Source: Delphinapterus leucas (Eukaryota; Chordata; Mammalia; Artiodactyla; Monodontidae). Taken from it: a stretch of 64,000 bases of DNA. The stretch spans positions 72,407,660 to 72,471,659 of the forward strand of contig NW_022098069.1 in assembly GCF_002288925.2 (NCBI RefSeq), written 5' to 3'. The notes under the pieces were generated by a model. That model had not been told where the DNA came from, made no database searches, and worked only from the letters and a program-made list of their open reading frames with translations. Below are positions 1 through 11,353 of this stretch, one piece after another (position 1 is the stretch's first letter; the number at the start of each line of letters is the position of its first letter). A program made the position numbers and the translations under genes.

Positions 1-897
1 ACACAAGAATTTTCAAAGAGGACAGCTTATATCTCTGCTCCAAGGCAGTTAATCTTAAAGTCCCTCAAGTCTTAGGTGTTAGTGATGGCAAAGCCCCATA
101 TTAGGTCATCCAGACCATCCCTTGGCAAGGCTCATTTCTGCAGTATTTGATGTTTGCTTTTCTATACTTGGTCCAGTCCTATTCACTTACTTCAACATTT
201 TAAAATTTAAAAGGTACCCTGGGGAATCCCAAAATTTTCTTCTCACAGCAAATCAGCAGATTATAAAAACTTGAAAAATGTAAGAACCTTATTTTTCAAA
301 ATCTTAAGAGACAAAAATGTTCTGTTTTAAGGAAAGAAGAATGCTTATTCATATTTCTCCTAGAGACTTCAATCTAATATGTTTAATTGGTGAATTTTTT
401 GGTACTCATTGTAATACTTGGTACATGTATTAATTAACATCAGTATTCTGAGAATTATTATGCTTAAAAACCTATCTGAATGGCCCTTTTGATGTCAAAT
501 GGAGAAAATGGTCAACAGCTAGATATGAACAATGAGACCACAGCTATTGCACTTAAGGCAAAGCACTGCACTTCCTTAAGAGTGGGCACACAATAGCAGT
601 AACACTCTCAGGGATCACAAACCTACCATTAAGTGGAAGTTGTAACAGAATCAGACTGGATAGAAATTGACTTGGAATCCCCGAGAAAGCTGAAAATCCT
701 GACCACCCAGTTTTTACTAATGCCGATATTATACAAAAGGCACACGTAAATTAAATTAGAATTCAGAGATTCTACATTTATACCTGTAGACTTACAACAA
801 TAAAACCTACTTTATTTCTGATTTTAAGTTAATAATCCCATTTAACAATTTAGGACTAGATATGTGAAAGAAACATATATAATATCACTTTAAGATT
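1..897. other. AT-rich sequence, nothing recognised
   Basis: No ORF of note, no repeat family and no RNA gene could be recognised here by eye. Confidence 0.5.
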
Positions 898-1080
898 TCA
901 GCTTCTGATAATGGCCGAGTACTGTGCTGCAGACTAATCCTCTGCCAAGAGTAATTAAAAACACTGAAAAATATACTTTACATTTCTTTGGAAGTATCAG
1001 ACCACTACTAATGCAGCAGCAATCTGAAGGGCCATGATTGTAGAAACAAAAGGAAAGCTCAGAGAAGTGAGGCTGACATT
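898..1080 (+). repeat. possible ancient L1M 5'-region fragment
   Basis: The text around 900-1075 ('cagcttctgataatggccga', then 'gagaagtgaggctgac') resembles the 5' untranslated part of old L1M elements. The match is weak and could be chance. Confidence 0.3.
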
Positions 1081-1124
1081 TTGGGTAACTCTAAACAGTT
1101 TTCGTATGCACTTTGGTAAAAATA

Positions 1125-1313
1125 TATATGCATTTCTCTTGAGTTTATACCTAGGATTAGAATGATGTGTCACAGAGTATTTATATCTTGCCTTTGGTAA
1201 AGAGTGCCAAAGTTTTCAAAAATGGTTATATAAATTTACACTCTCACCAGCAATGTAAGAGAGCTCTGTTTGCTCTATGTTCGGCTAACACTTGGCATTT
1301 AGAAACTTTTATC
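1125..1313 (-). mobile_element. ancient L1 ORF2-end fragment (downstream half of an inverted pair)
   Basis: Read on the minus strand, this is the L1 segment coding for the region after the 'CWRGCGE' motif, i.e. the C-terminal end of ORF2. The plus-strand text 'tttacactctcaccagcaat' is the reverse complement of the familiar L1 'ttgctggtgggagtgtaaa' type sequence. It is eroded and non-functional. It abuts a plus-strand piece of the same L1 region at about 1318; the pair fits a twin-priming inversion. Confidence 0.75.
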
Positions 1314-1317
1314 TATC

Positions 1318-1660
1318 AAGAGACACCATTCATAGAGTAAATAAAGTCAAACCAAAGAATGGGAGAAGATAGCTGCAATGCATATATGTGACAAAAGAAT
1401 CACACCCAAAATATATAAGGAATTCCTACAAATCAATAAGAAAAAAAGATAATAGAAAAGTGTACAAAAGACTAGTCACTTCACAAAATAGACCATCCAA
1501 ATTGATATTTTACATATTAAAATGTGCTCTATTTCATTACCCATCAGAGAAATGCAAATTAAATGCACAAGATACTTTCACACATCTATCAGAATCCTTA
1601 ATATTAGAAAAATATAAAAATTACCAAGCTTTTATCAAAATAGTGAGTATATTTTCAAAA
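1318..1660 (+). pseudogene. ancient L1 ORF2 fragment (upstream half of the inverted pair)
   Basis: One frame from 1388 reads KYIRNSYKSIRKKDNRKVY, the decayed L1 ORF2 C-terminal segment normally of the type SKIYKELLQINKKK. Before it, 'gaatgggagaagatagctgc' matches the 'EWEKIFA' coding stretch. In the L1 consensus this piece ends close to where the neighbouring minus-strand piece begins, so the two are contiguous but inverted. The open frame to 1801 continues into unrelated sequence and is not a gene. Confidence 0.75.
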
Positions 1661-1682
1661 TGGGGATATATACATATGAGTA

Positions 1683-1731
1683 TTATATATATATGTGTGT
1701 ATGTGTATGTATATATATATATATTCTGTAA
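1683..1731. repeat. TA/TG dinucleotide microsatellite
   Basis: Mixed (TA)n and (TG)n runs, with 'tatatatatatatatatatt' near the end. A simple repeat that probably arose by slippage. Confidence 0.85.
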
Positions 1732-2029
1732 TCCAAATATGGGAAATTTTCTGGCCAAATATGGGACATTTTTGAGCATCAGAAAGGAATATGGACAATA
1801 ACACATCATATTTTTTTAAATCCATGAATCCATTAAGTGACAGAAATGTTAAGAATGACTTTAATCAAGGATTATCCTGGGGAACAGAACATAATTCCAA
1901 TGTATCATCTTACATATTACTTAATGAGTTACTTTTACCATTCAAAGAGCTGGTAGGTACTACTTTAACCAAGTAATCATACTGAGCATCACCAAAAAAT
2001 GGAGTAAACTAAGGTTGATGTGATAGAAC
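1732..2029. other. unassigned AT-rich sequence
   Basis: No repeat family or gene recognised. Two short open frames here show no domain or codon signal. Confidence 0.4.
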
Positions 2030-2654
2030 AGAGTACAGAGGATCACATATGAAAATTCTTTACAAAACCCTTTAATCTGAATCTAATTATTAGGATACAG
2101 TTCATCAAGTCCAAAATATAAGACTTTTTTATAAAAAGAAATCTAACTTTTTAAATGACAAGTTCACGAAAGACATAAAAAGGTAGATCACTGTTCCAAA
2201 GTAAAGGAAACCAGGGACATGAAAAACAAATGCAGTGTATCAACTCTGATTACATTTCAGATAGGACATTCTTGGAAAAGTTGCAGAAACTATAGTATAG
2301 GCTATATTTTAAACCATTATGACTGAATCAATAATAAACATTGACTTAATATTTTTGGTTCTACCAATGCTGTAGTTAGTTATGTAGGAGAATGTGCTTG
2401 TTCTTAGGATATAGAGGCTGAAATGTTTGGAGAGAAATGTCATGGTACCTGAAAATTAATTTCAAATGGTTTAGCAGAACAAAAGGATAGATAGAGACAG
2501 AGATAGAGAGATAGATAGATGTGGATCAGTAAAGAAAGAAAGCAAATGTGGCAAAATGTTAAAAGTAGACAAGCCTGGTTGAAAGATACATTTCATTGTA
2601 TTATTCTTTCAAATTTTCTGTAGGTTTGAATTTTTTCAAACTAAAAGATGGAGA
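2030..2654 (+). mobile_element. ancient L1M 3' UTR
   Basis: The stretch follows the 3' UTR of the L1MC-L1ME group. It has a 'cacgaaagacataaaaaggt' segment, 'tatgtaggagaatgtgcttg' near 2385, a GATA-rich patch, and the 3' end 'gcaaatgtggcaaaatgtta' followed by 'ttctgtaggtttgaattttt'. It is non-coding and heavily diverged. Subfamily not resolved. Confidence 0.75.
2487..2521. repeat. GATA/GACA-like microsatellite
   Basis: Repeated 'gata' and 'gaga' units lie inside the L1M 3' UTR, where such a patch is common in this family. Confidence 0.75.
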
Positions 2655-3245
2655 AGAAATGAGAAAGGAAAAATATTTAGACTAACAGCAACAAAAATCA
2701 CCTGATAAAATAAATGTTAAAAGAAGTTCTTTGATTAGAAGGAAAATAAATCATATTGGGAAGCACAGAATGAAGAAAGGAATGAGAAAAAACAAAAAGG
2801 GTAAATATTTGGTAATTATAATGAATACCACGTAAAACAACAATAGTAATAAGTTGTGGGGTTTGAAATACTAGAGATAATTAAAATACATGAAAAGAAG
2901 GACACAAAAGGCAGGAGGTGAAAATGGATTTCAAGTATTCCAAAGTCTTTTCATTGTCCCAGAAAGTAGTAACATCCTTAATTTATATATGTTAAGGATA
3001 TTTCTTGTTAAGGTAACCACAGAAAGAGTATCTAGAGACTGCAATGCTAAGCTAAATAAAGGGGAAAGAATGAAATAAAAATAATACTTAATCCAAAAAG
3101 AAGGGGAAAAAAGAGAGAAAAAATTATATAGATCAGATGGGACAAATAGAAAACTAATAATTACATTGTAGGTTTAAACACAAATATTTTAAATGTAAAG
3201 AGACCAAGTCGTCCAAATAAAAGTTAAGATTGTCCGTCTGGATAA
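2655..3245 (+). mobile_element. ancient L1M internal fragment (inter-ORF region to start of ORF2)
   Basis: The sequence resembles the inter-ORF part of L1M elements: 'taagttgtggggtttgaaat', 'gcaggaggtgaaaatggatt', then 'cagatgggacaaatagaaaa'. It ends in a decayed copy of the ORF2 endonuclease start, of the 'ITLNVNGLN...KRHRL' type, around 3160-3240. It directly follows the 3' end of another L1M and is therefore a separate insertion or a rearranged piece. The 62-aa frame at 2890-3078 is incidental. Confidence 0.65.
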
Positions 3246-4510
3246 CATCAGTGTTAGGAAATCCTATATGGAAAACCAAAGCTTAATTTACAGACTTTTC
3301 CCATAGTACTCCGAACACCAAAGAGATAGGATGGTTAGAAGAGAGAGTGATCATGTGTCATTTAATATTTCTTATAATAGATTTTGCAATGACATTTTTA
3401 CAGTTTTATAACTTTCTGGAATAATCAATATGTCTGCTCACATGTCATAAGTTGTAATGAAAAACAGAATGACAATTTATTTTAATCTTTTTTTTGTGAA
3501 TTTGGAAACTGCACTCATTCCTTTGTAGAAAGTCTGAGGTATTCAGATAGGAATATAGGGAGATTTTCTTTTTTAAAATATGAGATAAGCAACAGGTTTT
3601 ATTTGAAATGCTCAATAATTTTCATGCCTTTAGACTAACATTCCAGTTGTATGTAAACAGTACAAAAATGGTAAAGTTTAATAGAATATCCCTTAAAATA
3701 TATTCTGTTCTTTTAAAATAAATATCACAGATAATTTACAAAGGGGAATTATATACATAAACATTTTTGACATGGAGAGTTTTATGACTATTAGCTAAGT
3801 CACAGTCAATCATCTATATATTTGTCACCAGAAAAAAAATCAAATATTTTTCATAATAACAAAGTTTCCCCTATTAAAAATGTAATAATATTCCAGAGGA
3901 ACTGCTTAAAATTACAGTGGTATTAGAGAAAATATTAGTATTTTTCACTTTAACATCCAATCTTAGAAAATTCTACCTTGTTAATCCAAGACCAAGAACC
4001 CAAAACAAATTTAAAGTAGTAAGTCTTTTTATTTAGTCAATAATCTTTAACCAAATTTTCCATTTTCCTCCTATTTCCCTTGATTCCCTTGTGGCAATTC
4101 AGTATAAGTTTTATGAGCACCACTCATCTAGAAAATTGCTCTTAAAATAGAATAGAAATAATACAATGAAATTGTTATTGACTACAATTCCTATTTTTTG
4201 CTGTTACAGATATACATAAAATTAAGTTTTAAAACTATTGTCATAAACTGTGATCTTTGGGCTATATAATGAAAAATTATTTTGTTTATCTTAAGCCTTT
4301 CTCTGTTACCCTAAAATTCATGTTATAAAGTACCTCTTTTATTTCAAACCATTTTTCTTAAAAATTTTAAAACTTTCCATTTAAAACACTGCAGATAAGC
4401 AGTCATCAGGAATTAAAATACAAATTTTTGGACTTGCTTTCAAATTAGGCAAACTATGACCTACTCAGGTACACACGGGTCTACAATGAGCAGAAGTAAA
4501 AATTTTTTCT
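3246..4510. other. AT-rich sequence, nothing recognised
   Basis: No recognisable gene or repeat was found by eye. The stretch is AT-rich and dense in stop codons. Confidence 0.5.
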
Positions 4511-4692
4511 TATAATAATGATAATAATAATAGTGAGTTTTACATAACACTAGGTAATTTTCAGAATGTTTCTCACCATTTTATTTGGTCCTCACAACAC
4601 CCTTGTGATTTAGAAGAAAAAAAGAAAACAGACAATCCTTACCATTTTATAGATAAGGAAATACAGCTCCAAAAAGTTTAAGTAAACCCAGT
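4511..4692 (-). repeat. MIR SINE, diverged
   Basis: The antisense MIR order is present: 'cattttatttggtcctcaca', then 'cattttatagataaggaaat', then a 'gtttaagtaa' block. MIRs are ancient tRNA-derived SINEs. An (AAT)n patch lies at its left edge. Confidence 0.65.
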
Positions 4693-6081
4693 TGGGTGGT
4701 TATTGATAGATTAACTAGAAGTATGGCCAATTGTTTATTATCCAACATATATTATGTACCTCCAATGTCCAAGCCGCCTCTATACATTGTTTGGAAATAT
4801 TTTTTATAGCCCCTGTGTTTTGCTGTTGCTAAAAGGAAGAGAAAGGAGGGGACTAGAGATTAGATAGGGATGATAAAACTAAATATTATTAAAGAAAATT
4901 TCAGAAGAGAAAAAACGCAATTATTTCATCCAAGAATAGCTAGGTCTCCTTGAAGAAATTTTTTAAAAATGGAAATTCAATAAAATTAGAAGGAAGTCCT
5001 CTTATGTTTTTGCTACTGGGTCTACTTTGCTGAATTATGAAAAAATATTTGAAAAAACTGAGAGAATTTTGCTACCAATAAAAATATTTTTGTAGATAAT
5101 TATTATTAATGGGGAATACATAACCAAGTATTTTAAGTGGAATATTAGGTTGGGTCTTTGAGGTAGATATGAAAATATGAAAAGCTGTTACAATAATTTT
5201 ACATCAAATAAAAAACAGAGTTAAGCAGCACGCTACATAATGTCAAAGAGCCAGCACTTACAAATGACGTTAGAATCAATTTTCTTACCTTCCATTGCTC
5301 CTGCAAAGTTTTCTGATCTCCCCCTTAGAAGTTTCAAGGTGATGCCTAAAAATTCATTTTGCTCTGTTGCAGATAACATACATAAGGAAGTATTTTTTGT
5401 GAGTGTATGGACTTGTATCTAAATATTCAACACCTTTATTACTTTTTGACTCAGAAGTTGCTGATTCCAACTTTCCACATCTCACTTTCTTAATTCCTAG
5501 CATCCTTCTTTCAATCCCTTAGTCTTTGCCCTTATAAATTGTATTTAGATATGACTTAGTTCCTTCCTTATCACAAACCAGAACTTACGCTCCCTCATTC
5601 ATTATATTTCATAAGGTTTGTTTCCCAATAACCCTCTACTCTTCTATCACTTCATTTGTACTTCCAAGCCCTAGTTTCCTCCTTTGCTAATTATTTCCAA
5701 TGTAAATGGCTCCTATAATGTGATTATTTCAATGAAATATGGAAGTGGTGAAACCAAACTAAAAGGAGCTGAGGGACTATTGCAGAGCTTAGTAGGAACA
5801 ACAAATGATTACTGAGCTTAGGAAAGGAAAGATGAAGGAGTAGGGGAAAAACAGAACGGCATACTAAGCATTACCAAAATGTAGCTTCCTTATTTTAGTG
5901 CTGTCATAAACTGATATGACAACGTGTCCAACTCAGGGAGTGACTTGGCTAGAGAGAGAAAAATCAGTGTATAGCCAACTGCTGTGAAGAAAGAAAACAG
6001 TGAAGAGATGAAAACACTATAGAGAATGTGACCAAACTGGACCAGTTCTAGGCTGAAAGAAATGGTAGCTTGACACAGGTC
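4693..6081. other. unassigned sequence
   Basis: No gene or repeat family recognised. The stretch 5440-5700 is pyrimidine-rich but lacks a clear match. A 60-aa frame at 5240-5422 has no recognisable domain. Confidence 0.45.
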
Positions 6082-6291
6082 TTTTTTTTTTTTTTTTTTG
6101 CGGTACACGGGCCTCTCACCGTTGGGGCCTCTCCTGTTGCGGAGCACAGGCTTTGGATTCGCAGGCTCAGCGGCCATGGCTCACAGGCCCAGCCGCTCAG
6201 CAGCATGTGGGATCCTCCCGGACAGGGGCACAAACCGGTTACCCCTGCATCGGCAGGTGGACTCTCAACCACTGCGCCACAAGGGAAGCCC
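6082..6291 (-). mobile_element. CHR-type tRNA-derived SINE, short form
   Basis: A poly-T run (6082-6099) is followed by the antisense body ending '...cgccacaagggaagcccc' type sequence. On the minus strand it starts with the tRNA-like head holding Pol III A-box ('cagtggttgagagtcc' type) and B-box-like sequence. No convincing target-site duplication was found, which suggests moderate age. Overlapping open frames on both strands are shadows of this SINE. Confidence 0.93.
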
Positions 6292-6439
6292 TAGATCAGA
6301 TCATTTTTAATGCTCTATTTTCAAGCTCATTTACCTTTGTTTTTTCCATCCTGCTTTTAAGACCATCCCTTAAAAATATTTATTTTAGATAAATATTTTT
6401 AATGTATTATAATATATAATATTTAATATAATTAGTATT

Positions 6440-7184
6440 ATATTTTTGTTGTAAATTTTCATTTGGTCTCTTTTCATATCTCTATATCTCTTCTATTTCC
6501 TCTCTTTTCATCATTTTGACTGTACTTTTTTTCCTCAACAGTTGTAAGCAAACTTATAATACCAGGTTTAAAGTCTTCATCTAACAATTCCAACTCTGGG
6601 TGTATCTTGGAGTTGGCCTTTTTGGATTATATTTTCCCTTGATAATGGGGCACATTTTCCTGGTTCTTTGAATGTCTACTAATTTTGGATTGAGTCCTGG
6701 ACACTATCAATGTTCTATATGGAGAGTGAATTCTGTTATATGTCTCTGAAGAGCATTGATGTTTATATTTTAGCAGGTACATAAGTAAGTTAGTCTCAAA
6801 TTACAAACTCTTTTCCCCTATGAGTAGCAATTCAAATCTCAGGTCAGGTGTTTTAGCCTATGCTGGAAGCTATATTGAATCATTTCCTTGTATCCATGGT
6901 AGTTCAAGAGAGTTGGGCAAAACTTACACACCAAAAATTGGGACGCTCCTTTTCTGATCCTATCCTTCCTGGATTCCACCCTCATTTTCTGGTGATGACT
7001 GCCTCACACTTATTCTATGCAAGCCAAAAAGATAGTATGCTCCTATTAGTGATTTTGACAACCCATGGTACTCTGTGACATAGCCCACCTGCCGTTCAAA
7101 GCTCAAAACATGCCATGCTGGTCTCTCCAGCCAAGTTTCAGTCCCCTTCCCTTGTTTCTGTTCACTCTCCAGAGTTTTCAGGAG
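6440..7184 (-). mobile_element. ancient L1M 5' region (ORF1-upstream part)
   Basis: Antisense text such as 'taacaattccaactctgggt', 'cacattttcctggttctttg' and 'ttttggattgagtcctggac' belongs to the long 5' part of old L1M elements. It is diverged and has no intact frame. The same family segment type appears in the 55.6-56.7 kb element. Confidence 0.65.
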
Positions 7185-7739
7185 GCTTTTTAAAAAAATT
7201 TTTGTCCAGAATTTATAGTTGTTATCTTCAGAATAATCTGTTAGGACCTTAATCTGCCATAATTAAAATGGAATTACCTCTATATTTTTAAAATCAATTC
7301 TTCAGTTAATATTACTTTGAATGCCATTTGCATCTCTTAAGTCAGATAAATAATACAGCTAACAATGCCTTAAGTTTAGAAACACAGGACTTTCATAAAA
7401 CACACTTTTAAAAACATTTTTGAACTAAGGGTGCAACGGTTAGCTTCTAGTATCTCATTTCTTATATAGTACATTAAATATAAAAATAGATCAGGAACTG
7501 AAACTACTGATAGTTTGTCAGACAATTCTACCTGAAAAACAAAACAAAAAACACTGAAAAGAAGTTTGGAATACATTTCTACATTAAAATACTGTTTTTC
7601 ATACAACATATTTCATTCCCTAACATAATAACATAAATAGATAGGTATAGGTATATAAATCTTAGATATAGATAGTCCTTTTAATTCTAATTCACTGATA
7701 GTCTTTCAGTATCCTTAATATAATGTTTCAGTCCCATGA
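7185..7739. other. unassigned sequence
   Basis: AT-rich with no gene or repeat family recognised. A 77-aa minus-strand frame at 7376-7609 has no recognisable feature. Confidence 0.45.
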
Positions 7740-7859
7740 TAATCTCAGAAAACAATTCAGGAAATTTGTAATATTTCTAATTATCTCTGTGAAATTACTC
7801 CCAATTACATTCCATGTGGGTCAATGAAGTTACGCCAAGAAAATATTACTGAGTCTACT

Positions 7860-8020
7860 GATGTATTCAGTCTTATTATTCAGTCTTATTCAGTCTTATT
7901 GTTAAAATGGATTGTCACCAGGAGCCAAGTTCAATTTTGGAAGAGCCAGTTAATGGATTATGTAATGTAATGATAGTTGAGAGAATCATTCTGATGTAAT
8001 GGTAACATAAAAAAGGACAT
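7860..8020. repeat. unnamed dispersed sequence, copy 1
   Basis: This segment, with a small tandem of 'ttattcagtc' at its left end, aligns with 39505-39640. The shared core is 'gttcaattttggaag' followed by 'agttaatgg', and similarity continues for roughly 100 bases. Its left edge 'cttattgttaaaatggattg' also recurs exactly at 36730. I cannot assign it to a known family. Confidence 0.5.
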
Positions 8021-8059
8021 GCTTCATATACAGAAAAATTCAAATGCATGGATAAAAAT

Positions 8060-8150
8060 AAGGATGGGGATAATATTAAAAATAGCAGCTAATTTATTTC
8101 AGTGTTTTTAGGCACTATCAGGTCATCACAGCAACTCTGATAATCTCTTA
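8060..8150 (-). repeat. possible MIR fragment
   Basis: The order 'aatagcagctaatttatttc', 'aggcactatcaggtcatcac' resembles the antisense MIR core. Heavily diverged and uncertain. Confidence 0.35.
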
Positions 8151-9539
8151 CCAGAAGGCTAACTACCCTCTCACATTTACTGAATTTTGCTTTACTTGGT
8201 TTCTCCATCTCATGACCCTAGGCATTACCAAGGTTCTCATTGGTTGTGACTTTGTTTTTCTATTATTACTAGATTCACATAAGCTATATAAATTTCCAGA
8301 TATCTATCAAAGAGTTATATAATTATTGATACCAATGAGATAACTGTGCCTAAGCATTGTGTCTATATTACATATCATTCTAGATTTATATCTAAAGTTG
8401 GGGTATAAGCAGATGTCATGCTAATAAATGATATTTAATAAGGTTAAGTTTCTGTTTTAAACACAGGGTCTTTGTCCAAAAGAAAAAGTAAGAGTGTAAG
8501 GAGGGATACATATAGTAAGAAAGAGAGGAAAAAGTCAAACAGGAATTACCCAGTTTAGATAGAAAACAAGAAATAACGGAAACTTCATAAATTAGAGTGC
8601 CAGATCTAGGGTTTTACATTTTAGTATCTTGACTGTCTGTTCTTTGTGTGTATGTGTTAAATGAATGCCAAGTGGTATGTCTTATCAAGAAACAACAGTC
8701 GTAATGTTATATGTCAGTTATACCTCAGTAAAAAATAAACAATAGTGACTATTGAAAGATCTATGAAAAATAGAAAAATTATATAGATTTCATTTATTTT
8801 ATATTAGCATCAGTTAAGTTTATCTATGTCAATGATGAATCTAATTTCAAAAATTTCATAGTTATATATATTATTACATAAGTCATATTAAAATGCATAT
8901 ACTTCACTTATTACCAAAATGTATACTATATTGATACCTATGTAGCATAATCTACAATTGTAACTTTTTGCTTTAATATGAACATTGCCAATGTCCGTAA
9001 TTAATTTGTTGACACTCTTGAGTTTTGGACTTTTTTGTTTGGTTGGTTGTTTTTGAGAAGTTTTTCATCAGACAGCATTTTTAATCTACCTAAATCTAAG
9101 TAATTGTCATTTTTTGTTTTGTTTCCTTTTCAAGGATCCTCTTATAGAATATAACATAAGTGTACTCATTAAAGTTTAAAATATAACTGTCCCTTTTAAT
9201 CACTGACTTCAAAAATTTTGAAACTATATTATCAAGCCCTACACTAAAAGGGAGAGGCATATCAATCACAGAATATAAGAAACAGTAGAATGCTAACTAA
9301 TCAAAGTAGAAAGAGTGAACAAAATAGATATTCATCATTTGGTAGCTATCACAGGAGTAGCTGATATACATAAGAATCATTAATGGATGCTAAAGCCAGT
9401 GGGTAAAAGTTTATGAGGTACAGCATATTAGAAAATATTGAAATATCACCCCACAAAATATTAGTCAAATACAAAAGGGAAAATAGTGCATTTATATTGG
9501 AGAAAAGGGATGGATAGCAACTAGATTAGGTAATAAAAG
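8151..9539. other. unassigned AT-rich sequence
   Basis: No gene recognised. Around 8690-8745, 'gttatatgtcagttatacct' followed by A-rich sequence resembles a short L1MA/L1MB 3' end. The rest has no assignment. Confidence 0.4.
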
Positions 9540-10130
9540 TTAATATCACAAGTAGTGAGACAGTGACGTCATGTGCCTCATGGTGGGATACACTGAGAAG
9601 AGCCCTGTGTCATTTCTGTGATATTCCTGCCAAGAAAGCATGGCCTGAGTCTGTTCGTGAAGAAGCATCAGAGAATCCCATGTTGAGAGCACCTGATAGA
9701 ACGAAATAATTACATTCCTCAAGACTATCAAGGACATGAAAGACAAGGAAAGATTTAGGAACAAATCAAAGATAATTTATGAGCCCTGATAGCTAAGTGC
9801 AGCATATGTTTCTGGATAGGACCCTGGGCAAGAAAGGAAAAAGAGATACTGCTGAGACAGTTGGTAAAATTTGAATGATAACATATCAACGTTGATTTCT
9901 TGATTGGGAGAACTGTATGAAGATGATGTAGGAGATTTTGTTTGGGAGAGAGAGAGAGAGAACAAATGCAGTACTGTGTTAGTTTGAGACTCTAAAGCAT
10001 GGTATTACTTTTGCAGAAGAATTTTTTGTACTCAGGAGTTCTTTGTACTTAGAACTTATAAGTTTTTTGTACCATATGGCAAATTGTATGCAAATTTTAA
10101 ACTATTTCAAAACATAGATAAAAATAAAGA
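9540..10130 (+). mobile_element. ancient L1M 3' UTR
   Basis: This is collinear with the L1M 3' UTR at 2030-2654: 'tatcaaggacatgaaagaca', 'ggataggaccctgggcaaga', 'gacagttggtaaaatttgaa', then the terminal 'ctatttcaaaacatagataa'. It contains a perfect CRE-like 'tgacgtca' at 9564-9571, which I consider incidental. Non-coding. Confidence 0.7.
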
Positions 10131-11028
10131 AGGAAATTAAAAATAATAAACAAAAAATAATGAAAAATTCAACCATTCATTCTGTCTCGTGAGATTTAGA
10201 ATACGATTACACCATTATTGATCTGGATACTTGGCAAACAGAATATCTTTGAACTTTGTTTCATATTTTTATCTTTCCCATGCAGATGAAAAGGACGTAA
10301 TTTTTTGCCACATATGTAACGCCGTTCAGAATTTGTCTCTAGAGCATAGTGATTAGCTGGAAGGCCCACTGGAATTTAAGGAAGAGTCAGGTCATCTCTC
10401 TCCCAAGATAGAGCTCAGTAAAATGAGGCTGACTGAAGCTCAGTAGCTGAGTTCATTTGTTTATCAAATATTGGCTGACTGATGCCTGACCTCTTGGAAC
10501 TAGCTGAGTACCCTGGCTGACTGGTTGGCTGAACTCCTGGTCTCTCTTCCCTCAACCCTCCCCACCAACTCCTGCTTCTGCCTTTGCTCGTTTTGCTGGT
10601 TGGCTGCCCTTCCTGAGGCTACAGAGATGTTGCCAAAAGATTGAGAGCACCAGTAATGATAATAAAATTGACTCAATACAGGCAGAGATCTCAGATAAAA
10701 ACAAGAAAAGCTCAAAGTAAAAAAGCATTACTAGACACGGAAATGTGTAGCAGCAAATCATTTTGATTGTTTAAACTAGTTGACCATGTTCCAATTACTA
10801 TGAAGTAGGACGGCAGTGGCATAATTTCATATATAAGCCTTTTTTGGCCAATGACTTATTGCTTTAAACCCAGTAGTAAATTAACAAACTGTAGTAAGAG
10901 TAGAATAGAGAGGTAAGAAAAGATTTAAAATGTAAGAGGTAGTTTGTAGGTCTAGGCACTATGCTAGGCTTTTGAAATAGTCTTAGCCTTAGATATCCTT
11001 TATATAGTGAGGGGACTAAGGGCCATAA
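10131..11028. other. unassigned sequence with a repeated GGCTGACTG motif
   Basis: No gene recognised. Between 10420 and 10610 the nonamer 'ggctgactg' occurs three times and related 'ttggctg' words recur. Two overlapping minus-strand frames (10500-10761) show no domain. Confidence 0.45.
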
Positions 11029-11041
11029 GAAAAGAGCCCAT

Positions 11042-11341
11042 GGGACTTCCCTGGTGGCTCAGTGGTTAAGAATCCGCCTGCCTATGCAGGGGACGTGGGT
11101 TTGAGCCCTGGTCCAGGAAGATCCCACATGCCGGGGAGCAACTAAGCCCGCGCACCACAACTACTGAAGCCTGCACACCTAGAGCCCATGCTCCGCAACA
11201 AGAGAAGCCACCGCAATGAGAAGCCCACGCACCACAATGAAGAGCAGCCCCCACTTGCCACAACTAGAGAAAGCCCGCACGTAGCAATAAAGACCCAGCA
11301 CAGCCAAAAATAAATTAATTAGTTAATTAAAAAAAAAAAAG
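11042..11341 (+). mobile_element. CHR-type tRNA-derived SINE, long form
   Basis: It begins 'gggacttccctggtggctca', carries the tRNA-like A and B box region, then the long tRNA-unrelated body ('aacaagagaagccaccgcaa') and an A-rich tail. Imperfect flanking repeats are visible (gaaaagagccca at 11029-11040, gaaagaggccaa at 11342-11353), consistent with L1-mediated insertion. Confidence 0.95.
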
Positions 11342-11353
11342 GAAAGAGGCCAA

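Noticed and set aside
6048..6310. Five overlapping 70-95 aa frames
   Set aside because: All cross the short-form SINE, whose GC-rich body lacks stops on both strands.
9564..9571. Perfect CRE palindrome tgacgtca
   Set aside because: It sits inside an ancient L1M 3' UTR with no nearby promoter evidence; a single 8-mer is expected by chance.
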